Assembly (NCBI GenBank): GCA_002344825.1
Contig: DDUN01000048.1
Span: forward strand, 478 to 30,771
Length of the DNA: 30,294 nucleotides
From: Candidatus Multiplicimicrobium inquinatum
Lineage (GTDB): Bacteria > Omnitrophota > Omnitrophia > Omnitrophales > Aquincolibacteriaceae
Direction: 5' to 3'
Positions 14,931-21,788 of this stretch are shown here, one piece after another (positions within the stretch are counted from its first letter, which is position 1; each line of letters begins with the position of its first letter). The notes under the pieces were generated by a model. That model worked only from the letters and a program-made list of their open reading frames with translations, searched no databases and was not told the origin of the DNA. The position numbers and the translations under genes are program-made.

Positions 14931-15212
14931 TCAGTAAACCTGAAAAGGCATCAACGCAGCGTGGCGAGCCTTACGAATCAACTTCTTCAAAGTCCGCTGA
15001 TCTTTCGCGTTCAGGCGCGTAATACGGCGCGGCAAAATCTTGCCTTTTTCAGTAACAAACTTCATCAACAATTCAGTGTTCTTGTAATCATAAGTCGGAA
15101 TCGGACGAACTCCGCGGGGCATGCCCGCGCCCATGCCGTCTCGGTCACGCGGCTTGCGGTCTTTCTTAAATTTTCCGTCTTTGCTGTTTGTTCGTTTACG
15201 CGGCTCTGGCAT
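14931..15212 (-). CDS. rpsR: 30S ribosomal protein bS18
   Basis: 93 residues. The C-terminal two thirds match bS18: YKNTELLMKFVTEKGKILPRRITRLN, then QRTLKKLIRKARHAALMPF. The N-terminal 35 residues are a basic, Gly/Arg-rich extension (RKPRDRDGMGAGMPRG) longer than in E. coli. bS18 pairs with bS6 on 16S rRNA; rpsF lies upstream in the same operon. Confidence 0.96.
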   Translation of the reverse strand: MPEPRKRTNSKDGKFKKDRKPRDRDGMGAGMPRGVRPIPTYDYKNTELLMKFVTEKGKILPRRITRLNAKDQRTLKKLIRKARHAALMPFQVY

Positions 15213-15262
15213 ATTCTCTCGTCTCCCTTTAATCCTTATTTCATTAAACTTTTATACTATTC

Positions 15263-15296
15263 GCGGTTGTTCGCCTTAGGCGAACAGAGCAAAATA
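15263..15296. repeat. R2 hairpin repeat, copy F, between ssb and rpsR
   Basis: GCGGTT, stem GTTCGCC-TTA-GGCGAAC, AGAGC, AAAAT. Same layout as copy E with a different but perfectly paired 7-bp stem. It ends 4 nt past the ssb stop. Confidence 0.75.
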
Positions 15297-15300
15297 TTCT

Positions 15301-15816
15301 TCAGAACGGAACATCCTCATCGGGCTTCAATTCATCCGCCGGAATTGAAGACGCGCCTCTGGCGCCTTTGGCGCCGCTTGAAGAGGTGCTTCCGGAACCC
15401 GGAAAAGCATCAACATCGTCAAACATGGCTTCATCTCCGCCGTCCATCGCCGGTGCGGAACCTTCCGCTCCACGGCCTTGTCCGCCCCGCGGTAAAAACT
15501 GAACGTTTTGCGCGACAACTTCAATCGAGGAGCGCTTCGTTCCATCCTGAGCTTCCCAGCTGCGGCTCTGTAAACGGCCTTCAACAAAAACCGGGCTACC
15601 CTTCTTCAAGTATTCATTGCAAATTTCAGCAAGCCGCGCCCAAACCACAACTCGCACATAACTGACTTCTTCTTTTTTCTCGCCGGTCTGAGAGTTGTAA
15701 ACCCGATTCATCGCAATCGAGAAACTCGTCACGGGTTGACCTGAAGGCAAATAACGCAATTCGGGATCGCGCGTCAAATTCCCCATCAAGAAAACTTTAT
15801 TCAGACTGGCAGCCAC
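15301..15816 (-). CDS. ssb: single-stranded DNA-binding protein
   Basis: 171 residues starting at a GTG (15816) 2 nt after the rpsF stop, with AAGGG inside the end of rpsF as ribosome site. The OB fold covers about 1-105 (LNKVFLMGNLTRDPELRY, KGSPVFVEGRLQSRSWE, SIEVVAQNVQFL). A Gly/Ser/Ala-rich linker follows, and the tail ends PDEDVPF, the acidic tip that binds partner proteins in replication and repair. Confidence 0.96.
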   Translation of the reverse strand: MAASLNKVFLMGNLTRDPELRYLPSGQPVTSFSIAMNRVYNSQTGEKKEEVSYVRVVVWARLAEICNEYLKKGSPVFVEGRLQSRSWEAQDGTKRSSIEVVAQNVQFLPRGGQGRGAEGSAPAMDGGDEAMFDDVDAFPGSGSTSSSGAKGARGASSIPADELKPDEDVPF

Positions 15817-15818
15817 AA

Positions 15819-16184
15819 TTAATCCCTTCCGTAGCCTTCGCGTCCGTATCCGGCGCCGGCAAATCCGCCTTCATCCTGCTTAAAAAACTTCGGTACGGGT
15901 TTTTTAGAAGGAGGAAACGTAATCGTAAATGAAAGCAACTTCGGCTCATGGTTAAGAAATTTTCTGAAGGCATCCACCTGCGCGGGGTTCATTTGATATT
16001 GAATTGAATAAGCTTTGGCTTCCGTCAATTTGCCGATCTTAAAACCAAGCTTGCGGCTTCCCAAATCAACAACTTGCTCAACAACACCCTCAAAGCGCTG
16101 GATCCATCCGGTAATCTCAGCCGCAATGTTGTCCTGCGCGGCGGTTTCCGGCGAAAAAATAAAAAGACTCTCGTATGTTTTCAT
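15819..16184 (-). CDS. rpsF: 30S ribosomal protein bS6
   Basis: 121 residues. KTYESLFIFSPE opens the ferredoxin-like fold, followed by GVVEQVVDLGSRKLGFKIGKLTEA (about 34-57). The core ends near 95, and a short basic then Gly/Tyr-rich tail (AGAGYGREGYGRD) follows. It binds bS18 in the small subunit platform. First gene of the long envelope operon; ssb starts 2 nt after its stop. A GGGAG ribosome site stands about 10 nt upstream. Confidence 0.95.
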   Translation of the reverse strand: MKTYESLFIFSPETAAQDNIAAEITGWIQRFEGVVEQVVDLGSRKLGFKIGKLTEAKAYSIQYQMNPAQVDAFRKFLNHEPKLLSFTITFPPSKKPVPKFFKQDEGGFAGAGYGREGYGRD

Positions 16185-16260
16185 TCGAATAGCACTCCCT
16201 GCTCAAAATAAAATTGCTTTGCTTTAACCCATTTACAACGGCTGCTTACGCGCTTAAGAG

Positions 16261-16288
16261 AAAAAAAGAAATGGCAAAGGCCATTTCC
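16261..16288 (-). terminator. rho-independent terminator between pth and rpsF
   Basis: Read on the minus strand: an 8-bp stem GAAATGGC / GCCATTTC with a CTTT loop, followed by T7. It lies about 180 nt after the pth stop and 77 nt before the rpsF ATG, so it may end pth transcription or act as an attenuator in the rpsF leader. Confidence 0.78.
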
Positions 16289-16330
16289 TTCCTAAATAAA
16301 GCACCCGATTTTCGGTGAAAAAGGTTGGGT

Positions 16331-16359
16331 AATTTATCATGAGTCATACTGGGAAGCAA
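16331..16359 (-). promoter_or_regulatory. possible sigma70-type promoter for the rpsF operon
   Basis: On the minus strand TTGCTT, 17 nt, TAAATT. Boxes match consensus at 3 and 4 of 6 positions with good spacing. If used, the terminator-like hairpin at 16261-16288 would lie in the leader. Weak evidence. Confidence 0.25.
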
Positions 16360-16369
16360 TAGGGAAAAT

Positions 16370-16454
16370 ACAGAAAGACCACATACCAAAGACTACAGAC
16401 TTTTGATTGAACCGGCTTTGTTCTGTTCTTTCTGTCCTTAGCCTTCTGTCTTTA
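16370..16454. repeat. R4 purine/pyrimidine inverted array after pth
   Basis: The left side repeats AGAAAGACCACATACC and AAAGACTACAGAC; the right side repeats TTCTTTCTGTCC and CCTTCTGTCTTTA, roughly its reverse complement around a GATTGAACCGG centre. It ends 13 nt from the pth stop. Related tracts lie at 1629-1675 and, with a different base word, at 27453-27537 and 28983-29043. Confidence 0.55.
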
Positions 16455-16467
16455 TACTTAAATGCTA

Positions 16468-17079
16468 TTAAATGCTATCTTTTTTTATATTTACAAGACT
16501 GGCGGCGGCTTCAAAGGTCCTCTCCGCCCAAAGCCGAAAAGCATAGTCGATCTGTTTAAAAACAGCCGGAAAAGCCTTTTCCTCGTCATCTTTAAGTCTT
16601 TCAAGAACATAATCTTCCAGCGGCTTCCCCTTTAGAAAATCATTAATGGAATCGCAAGCGTTCAGATGCCCGCCTACACCAATACGTAAACGGGGATACT
16701 TTGAGTGCCCCAACTGCTGTTCCACCGAGGCGAGGCCATTATGTCCGCCCGTGCTGCCCGAAATTTTAAGCCGAACCGTTCCAAAGGGCAACGCGACATC
16801 ATCCAAAACAACGAGCAAATCATGGGCCGTGTCAATTTTAAAATAATCACAAAGCGCCCGAATCGGCTCACCGGAAAGATTCATATAGGTATGAGGGTAC
16901 GCCAGCAGCACTTTTCCGGCGGGAGGATTCCACGCGTAATAAGAGGCCTTCAATTTCGTGTCATCCGAAAAAGACAAACGCTCGGTCTCCGCAAAAGCGA
17001 GAACCGAGCGTTTACCAATATTGTGACGAGTAAGGTCGTACTTTAATCCAGGGTTGCCAAGACCAACAATCAGTTTCAT
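16468..17079 (-). CDS. pth: peptidyl-tRNA hydrolase
   Basis: Recycles stalled peptidyl-tRNA by cutting the peptide-tRNA ester. 203 residues. Active-site residues are in place: GLGNPG with Asn9, TRHNIG with catalytic His19, YMNLSG with Asn67, DDVALPFG with Asp93/94, and GGHNGL with Asn114. The usual HNxGF is HNIGK here, a small difference. The gene follows rplY, a common ctc-pth pairing, with an R2 hairpin and the rplY terminator between them. Confidence 0.96.
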   Translation of the reverse strand: MKLIVGLGNPGLKYDLTRHNIGKRSVLAFAETERLSFSDDTKLKASYYAWNPPAGKVLLAYPHTYMNLSGEPIRALCDYFKIDTAHDLLVVLDDVALPFGTVRLKISGSTGGHNGLASVEQQLGHSKYPRLRIGVGGHLNACDSINDFLKGKPLEDYVLERLKDDEEKAFPAVFKQIDYAFRLWAERTFEAAASLVNIKKDSI

Positions 17080-17101
17080 GCGTCGATTATAACTGAACTG
17101 C

Positions 17102-17131
17102 CGGTTGTGACAAAGTCACAGAGGCAAAAAA
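17102..17131. repeat. R2 hairpin repeat, copy G, between rplY and pth
   Basis: CGGTT, stem GTGAC-AAA-GTCAC, AGAGGC, A7. It lies next to the rplY terminator, 22 nt before the pth ATG. Confidence 0.7.
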
Positions 17132-17133
17132 AG

Positions 17134-17172
17134 TAAAAATAATCAAAAGGATAAAAATCCTTTTGATTATTT
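17134..17172 (-). terminator. rho-independent terminator overlapping the rplY stop
   Basis: A perfect stem ATAATCAAAAGGA / TCCTTTTGATTAT with a short A/T loop, T-rich on both sides. The rplY stop codon (17167-17169) lies inside the hairpin, so the end of the gene doubles as the terminator. pth, 60 nt further on, would then need read-through or its own start. Confidence 0.8.
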
Positions 17173-17862
17173 TTTGTCAGCCTTAGGAGCCGCAGGAGCT
17201 GCCGCACCTTCAGCAGGCTCGTCCTTCTTCTTCGCGGTAAGAACTTCAGGTTCTTTCGCCGCATCGCCTTCTTCAGCTTTAAGCTCTTCTTCCGCTCTCG
17301 GAGCATGAACCGCAACAATCACTTCCTCTAAAGGAAAATTCGAAGTAGCGCCTTCAGGAAGTTTGATGTCGCTGAAATGAATCGCATCACCGATATTCAT
17401 GTCTTTTACATTCACTTCAATAAAGTCAGGCACCTGATTAGGCAAACACTCGATTTCAACTTCATGATGCACCAAATCCAAAGAACCACCGGCCTTCACA
17501 CCCGGGGCTGAATCCGCACCCTTAATTTTAATACGAACCGAGACTTCAATTTTCTCCGTCATCGAAATAACCATAAAATCGATATGGCTGATTTTGTCCG
17601 TAACGGGATTCGTTTGATAATCCTTCACACGGCAAGTACTCTCTTTCAATTTAACGCCTTCAACCTGAAGCTGAAACAAAAGGTTCAAACCATGGCCAGA
17701 ACGAATCGTGGTGTTAAAAAGTTTTTCGGGAACCGCAACCGGAAGAGGGGTCATGCCGTGGCCATAAACAATTGCAGGAATCGTCGCTGCGCGGCGCGCA
17801 TCGTTGGCGCCTTTTGAACCGAGCTTGGTGCGCTGTGTTACTTGTAATTCAACGGTTTCCAT
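17167..17862 (-). CDS. rplY: 50S ribosomal protein bL25 (Ctc type)
   Basis: 231 residues, the long CTC form. The N-terminal 5S rRNA-binding domain (about 1-95) opens with VELQVTQRTKLGSKGAND and carries IPAIVYGHG. The C-terminal beta domain (about 96-195) includes VHHEVEIECLPNQVPDFIEVNV. The last 40 residues form a Glu/Ala/Lys-rich tail. AAGGAGAT stands 6 nt before the ATG at 17862. It comes after prs across a 530-bp gap; prs-rplY-pth is a common order. Confidence 0.95.
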   Translation of the reverse strand: METVELQVTQRTKLGSKGANDARRAATIPAIVYGHGMTPLPVAVPEKLFNTTIRSGHGLNLLFQLQVEGVKLKESTCRVKDYQTNPVTDKISHIDFMVISMTEKIEVSVRIKIKGADSAPGVKAGGSLDLVHHEVEIECLPNQVPDFIEVNVKDMNIGDAIHFSDIKLPEGATSNFPLEEVIVAVHAPRAEEELKAEEGDAAKEPEVLTAKKKDEPAEGAAAPAAPKADKK

Positions 17863-18392
17863 TTTTCTATCTCCTTAAGTTACGCTTATCCATGCGGATT
17901 AAGCCCGCCCCCCATCAACTCAAAATAGAGTTTACTCAGGGCGAAAAAATGTGAGCGGAATGATACTCAATCTGCCGATTAGCGTCTACTAGATTTTAAG
18001 TGTCAGAAAAGGCTACTCCGCTTAAACGGTGCATATAAACGGAGTTTCTAACAATCGCTAGCATGAAGCAGAAATTGCTGTCAATTCGTGATTGGCAATT
18101 AAGCCGCTGATGAGGATCTGAATTGAATCGGCAAGCCCCCCCGCGCCCTTGGCGGCGCAAGTAACTCTCCGTCGCCTTGCTATTCAAATACTGCAGCTTG
18201 TTTTAAAACTAGAATCAGCGCAACTAAAGCCCGAACATCGCTGGCATGGATTGTTTAGGGCAAAACCATGACCCCTTTTCCGTTCACTTTTTCAGACGCA
18301 TCCGGTGAAGCGAGCAATAGGGCTATGTCCGATTTTCGCGTTGCCAACACACTATTAATCAGCATATAGCGCAGCAGGACTTGCTTAAAAAC
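17863..18392. other. 530-bp gene-free stretch between prs and rplY, with a 73-bp palindrome
   Basis: No credible gene. A 63-codon minus-strand frame at 17996-18187 has no recognisable motif. Short minus-strand frames near 18250-18390 (LLRYMLINSVLATRKS, then a stop and another short frame) look like decayed coding sequence, but no family was recognised. At 17989-18061 an imperfect palindrome is bounded by CTAG on both sides. On the minus strand it reads TGTTAGAAA-CTCCGTTTA ... TAAGCGGAG ... TTTCTGACA, two 9-bp stems with one wobble or mismatch each. No tRNA, SRP RNA or RNase P RNA core was found. The rplY promoter must also lie here. Confidence 0.5.
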
Positions 18393-19373
18393 TTAAGCTT
18401 CAACTCCTGATCGCTTAAAAAGCTCGCTGACAGAGGCATTGTAATGAATGCGGGAGATCGCATCCGCCAAAAGTGTTGCCACGGAAAGCTGGGTGATTTT
18501 TTTGATTCTCTTTCCCGATGAAAGTGGAATTGTGTTTGAAACGATTAATTCTTTGATCGGCGAATTTTGAATCCGCTCAATCGCGGGCCCTGCCAGCACG
18601 GGATGCACTGCCACCACATAAATATCAAGCGCACCATTCGCTTTTAAAGCTTTGGCTGCTTCGGCAACCGATCCGCCGGTGGAAATCAAATCATCCACAA
18701 CAACGACATTCTTGCCTTTGACTTCTCCGATGATATGCATCACGGAAGTTTTTGCCGCGTCCTCACGCCGTTTATCGACAATCGCCAAACTGCTGTTCAA
18801 AAGCTTGGAATAAGCGCGCGCCATTTTAATACCGCCGACGTCCGGTGAAACCACAACCAGATTTTTCAGCTTTTTCTTTTTCAAATATTGTCCCATAACA
18901 TTAATCGAATAAAGATGATCAACAGGAATATCAAAGAAGCCCTGAATTTGACCTGAGTGCAAATCCATGGTCAAAACCCGGCTTGCTCCCGCGCTGACCA
19001 AAAGGTTGGCGACAAGTTTCGCCGTAATCGGAACTCGCGGACGGTCTTTACGATCCTGGCGAGCGTATCCATAAAATGGAAGAACCGCGGTAATGCGGCG
19101 TGCGGAAGCGCGACGCGCGGCATCCACCATAATCAAAAGTTCCATCAAATAATCGTTGGGTGAATTGCAAGTCGATTGAACCAAAAAAACGTCTTTACCG
19201 CGGATGTTCTCTCGAATCTGAACCTGAATTTCGCCTTCCGGAAAACGGCTCACAAGCGCATCGCCCATTTTTACGTTTAAAAGTTTGGCAACTTCTTTCG
19301 CAAGCTCCGGATTCGAGTTGCCGGTAAAAAGCATCAAAGAGTCATGATTTTTTGATTTCAAATTCGTTGCCAT
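18393..19373 (-). CDS. prs: ribose-phosphate pyrophosphokinase (PRPP synthase)
   Basis: Makes PRPP from ribose 5-phosphate and ATP, feeding purines, pyrimidines, NAD, histidine and tryptophan. 326 residues, class I. LMLFTGNSNPELAKEVAKLL opens the fold. RFPEGEIQVQ takes the place of the usual FxDGE ATP-site loop. YARQDRKDRPRVPITAKLVA is the flexible ATP-binding loop, DLHSGQIQGFF and DVGGIKMARAY bind substrate, and VVVDDLISTGGSV is the PRPP-binding loop. A 12-residue Asn/Lys extension precedes the core. GAGG stands about 6 nt before the ATG. glmU lies upstream, the common glmU-prs order, with an R2/R5 nested repeat between. HisG, a PRPP user, is encoded about 6 kb away. Confidence 0.96.
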   Translation of the reverse strand: MATNLKSKNHDSLMLFTGNSNPELAKEVAKLLNVKMGDALVSRFPEGEIQVQIRENIRGKDVFLVQSTCNSPNDYLMELLIMVDAARRASARRITAVLPFYGYARQDRKDRPRVPITAKLVANLLVSAGASRVLTMDLHSGQIQGFFDIPVDHLYSINVMGQYLKKKKLKNLVVVSPDVGGIKMARAYSKLLNSSLAIVDKRREDAAKTSVMHIIGEVKGKNVVVVDDLISTGGSVAEAAKALKANGALDIYVVAVHPVLAGPAIERIQNSPIKELIVSNTIPLSSGKRIKKITQLSVATLLADAISRIHYNASVSELFKRSGVEA

Positions 19374-19422
19374 AAAAACCTCAGTTCGTATTGATTAAAT
19401 TTTTAATAAACTTTTACTTTTT

Positions 19423-19466
19423 CGGTTGCCTGCCTGCCGGTAGGCAGGGGTGCAACCCAGAGAAAA
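19423..19466. repeat. R2 hairpin repeat, copy H, with a nested 19-bp palindrome (R5), between glmU and prs
   Basis: CGGTTG, then CCTGCCTGCCGGTAGGCAG (19429-19447), then GGGT-GCA-ACCC and AGAG. Taking out the 19 bases leaves a normal R2 copy. The insert is itself close to a perfect palindrome (CTGCCTGCCGG / CCGGTAGGCAG). It ends 2 nt from the glmU stop. Confidence 0.75.
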
Positions 19467-19468
19467 AA

Positions 19469-20731
19469 TTATTTAATAGCACGGGCCGGAACGCCCACAA
19501 CCGTATCGCCGACACGCATGCGTGTTTTTTTAGTTACCACAGACCCTGCGCCCGTCTTAACTTTTTGGGGAACAACCACTGGGGCAACCAAAACAGTATT
19601 CGCCCCGATCGCGGCGCCGCCCCGGACTTGCGTCTTATGCTTTTTCTTCCCATCAAAGTTTGCGGTAATTGCCCCTGCTCCAAAATTGACTCCGTCGCCG
19701 ACAACCGCGTCACCCAAATAAGTCAGATGCTTCGCGTTTACTTTTTTTCCGAGACTGGAACGGTTCAGTTCGACAAAATTCCCGACAACCGAATCGTCAC
19801 CCACTTTTGATCCGCCGCGAATTTTAGCGAAAGGCCCAATCTGACAATTTTTTCCGATGACGGTTCCCGCTTCAATCCAGCACCAGGGATAAACCGTGGT
19901 TCCCGCTCCGATTTTAACTCCGGGGGCAATCCAGGTATCATTCGGCGACAACACATTCACGCCCGCACGCAAATGGCCGTCAATCGCACGGTCCGTTAAA
20001 AACCGTGCCGCCACGGCAAGATCGCGCTTCGAATTCACTCCGACGGCTTCCTCGGATGATGCCAAACAGCAAGCCTGCACACCTTCTCCGCGGGCTCTCA
20101 AAATTTCAATCGTATCGGTCAGATAATATTCGCCTTTTTGATTGTGAGGCTGAACATCTTTCAATGACGAAAAAAGGTCTTCGCGGTTGAATAAATAAAT
20201 TCCGGTATTCACTTCGTTTATCTTGCGTTCGGTTTCGCTGGCGTCCAGCTCTTCGCGAATCGCAACAAACTCACCGTAAGAATCACGCACAACCCTTCCA
20301 TACCCAAATGGATTGGCCTGACGGCAAGTTAACACGCTGGCTGATTTTTTGCTTTTACGGTGCTCGCTAAAAAAAGCCCGCAGCGTTTCTTTCTTAAGCA
20401 AAGGCATATCGCCGGGCCAAATCAAAACTTCGTCCGCTCGTGACAGGGCTTTCTCAGCCACCATGACCGCGTGGCCGGTTCCTTTTTGCGGATTTTGCAA
20501 AATAGTACGCGCCGATTTACCTAAAAACGCGCGCACGCTCGCCGCTTGATATCCAACTACGGCACAAGGGCTCTTGATGCCAAGCGAAGCAAGGGTGTCT
20601 AAAACATGCCCTAACATCGGACGCTCCCAAATCGGGTGTAAGACTTTAGGAAGCTTGGAATACATACGGGTACCCTTACCCGCGGCGAGAATCAAAGCGT
20701 CCAATTTTTTGGGAGAGGATTTTCTAGACAT
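19469..20731 (-). CDS. glmU: bifunctional GlmU: GlcN-1-P acetyltransferase / UDP-GlcNAc pyrophosphorylase
   Basis: Makes UDP-GlcNAc, the start point for peptidoglycan and lipid A. 420 residues. The N-terminal nucleotidyltransferase domain (about 10-230) has LAAGKGTRMYSKLPKVLHP, QNPQKGTGHAV and WPGDMPLL. The C-terminal left-handed beta helix (about 250-420) has NFVELNRSSLG, HLTYLGDAVVGDGVNFGAG (with the catalytic His) and TANFDGKKKHKT. It is about 35 residues shorter than E. coli GlmU, mainly at the C-terminal end, but both active sites look complete. prs follows; an R1 palindrome lies upstream. Confidence 0.93.
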   Translation of the reverse strand: MSRKSSPKKLDALILAAGKGTRMYSKLPKVLHPIWERPMLGHVLDTLASLGIKSPCAVVGYQAASVRAFLGKSARTILQNPQKGTGHAVMVAEKALSRADEVLIWPGDMPLLKKETLRAFFSEHRKSKKSASVLTCRQANPFGYGRVVRDSYGEFVAIREELDASETERKINEVNTGIYLFNREDLFSSLKDVQPHNQKGEYYLTDTIEILRARGEGVQACCLASSEEAVGVNSKRDLAVAARFLTDRAIDGHLRAGVNVLSPNDTWIAPGVKIGAGTTVYPWCWIEAGTVIGKNCQIGPFAKIRGGSKVGDDSVVGNFVELNRSSLGKKVNAKHLTYLGDAVVGDGVNFGAGAITANFDGKKKHKTQVRGGAAIGANTVLVAPVVVPQKVKTGAGSVVTKKTRMRVGDTVVGVPARAIK

Positions 20732-20754
20732 AAATAATCAAAATTAACTCTATA

Positions 20755-20873
20755 GTTCGGCTCAAAAATTCTCGGATACAAGGCGCGCACAAGCGCCCGT
20801 GGAGGCGTATTCAAAATACGCCGCACAAGGAAGCGAGGTGCGCAACGCCGTAGACGGGATTTTTCAGTCGAAC
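20755..20873. repeat. R1 long imperfect palindrome, copy 4
   Basis: About 119 bp. Outer arms GTTCGGCT...AGTCGAAC (one G-T wobble), AAAAAT...ATTTTT, middle GCGCAC...GTGCGC, centre GGCGTATT-CAA-AATACGCC. In copies 1-3 the A5 arm continues with G opposite C; here it is T opposite A, another paired change. It ends 3 nt from the stop of the permease gene at 20877. Confidence 0.85.
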
Positions 20874-20876
20874 GCT

Positions 20877-21770
20877 CTAACCTTTGATGCCGGAAAGTTT
20901 AATACCCTCAACAAAAAAGCGTTGAGCAAAAACAAAGACAATCAAAATCGGCAGCATCATCATCACCGTCGCGGCCATCAAAAGCTCCCAGTTGGTGTTA
21001 TGCAATCCCTGAAAATAAGAAAGCCCTACCGGCAAAGGAAATTTGGAAGCGCTATTTACAACGATCAAAGGCCACATCAAGCTCATCCACGACCCCATGA
21101 AAGTGAACGTAGTCAAAGTCGCGAGCGCGGGGCCGGAAAGCGGAATAATAATATGCCAAAAAATTCTCAAATAAGAACAGCCATCGATTTTGGCCGCATC
21201 TTCCAGCTCTTTGGGCATGGTCAAAAAGAACTGCCGAAGCATAAAGGTTCCATAGGCCGTAAAAATTCCCGGAAGAATCATCGCTTGATAAGTGTCAATC
21301 CAACCCAAAAACCGCAGCAGCACAAACACGGGAATCATGGTTACGGCTCCAGGAATCATCATGGTACCTAGATAACCAAAAAAGAGTTTGTCACGGCCCG
21401 GAAATTCAAGTCGCGCAAAAGCATAGGCAGCCAGCGAACTGGTGATAACCTGCCCTGCAGTCAATGCTACCGAAATAAAGACTGAGTTAAGATAAAAACG
21501 GCCGAACGGAACCACCGTCCAAACATCGATATAGTTCTTCCAATAAAAAACAGTCGGGATCCATTCTTTCCACCACGACCGATCGGAAAAAATAGCTCCA
21601 GGAGCGGATAAAGAAGTTGTGATCATCCACATGAAAGGAGCAATCATGGTTACGGCCCCCAAGCACAACCCGATATAAATCAGGCTGTCATGCATGACCT
21701 TTCCCCACTGGCGCTGTTTACGCGCTTCCTTTGATCTGACCACCGGTTCTATTTCATCTTGATACGACAT
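20877..21770 (-). CDS. carbohydrate ABC transporter permease, MalG/UgpE-like
   Basis: 297 residues with about six membrane segments and a 35-residue basic cytoplasmic N-terminus. The EAA loop that docks on the ATPase reads EDAAKIDGCSYLRIFWHIIIP, followed by the usual C-terminal helix pair ending GIKLSGIKG. The MalG-type core is supported by LAAYAFARLEFPGR and YGTFMLRQFF. It follows its partner permease by 18 nt. No substrate-binding protein or ATPase gene is adjacent, so the substrate cannot be inferred beyond the sugar or sugar-phosphate class. An R1 palindrome lies just past its stop. Confidence 0.9.
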   Translation of the reverse strand: MSYQDEIEPVVRSKEARKQRQWGKVMHDSLIYIGLCLGAVTMIAPFMWMITTSLSAPGAIFSDRSWWKEWIPTVFYWKNYIDVWTVVPFGRFYLNSVFISVALTAGQVITSSLAAYAFARLEFPGRDKLFFGYLGTMMIPGAVTMIPVFVLLRFLGWIDTYQAMILPGIFTAYGTFMLRQFFLTMPKELEDAAKIDGCSYLRIFWHIIIPLSGPALATLTTFTFMGSWMSLMWPLIVVNSASKFPLPVGLSYFQGLHNTNWELLMAATVMMMLPILIVFVFAQRFFVEGIKLSGIKG

Positions 21771-21788
21771 AAATATTAGCTTCTGCTT

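Noticed and set aside
14820..15665. 281-codon plus-strand frame
   Set aside because: It runs antisense through rpsR and ssb and the repeats between them; no domain is recognisable.
17996..18187. 63-codon minus-strand frame between prs and rplY
   Set aside because: No ribosome site or motif; it overlaps the 73-bp palindrome and a G7 run. Kept only as part of the gap description.
1923..20873. CRISPR array or insertion sequence as explanation of the repeats
   Set aside because: Copies are kilobases apart with no spacer pattern, and none encodes a transposase; they are palindromic dispersed elements.
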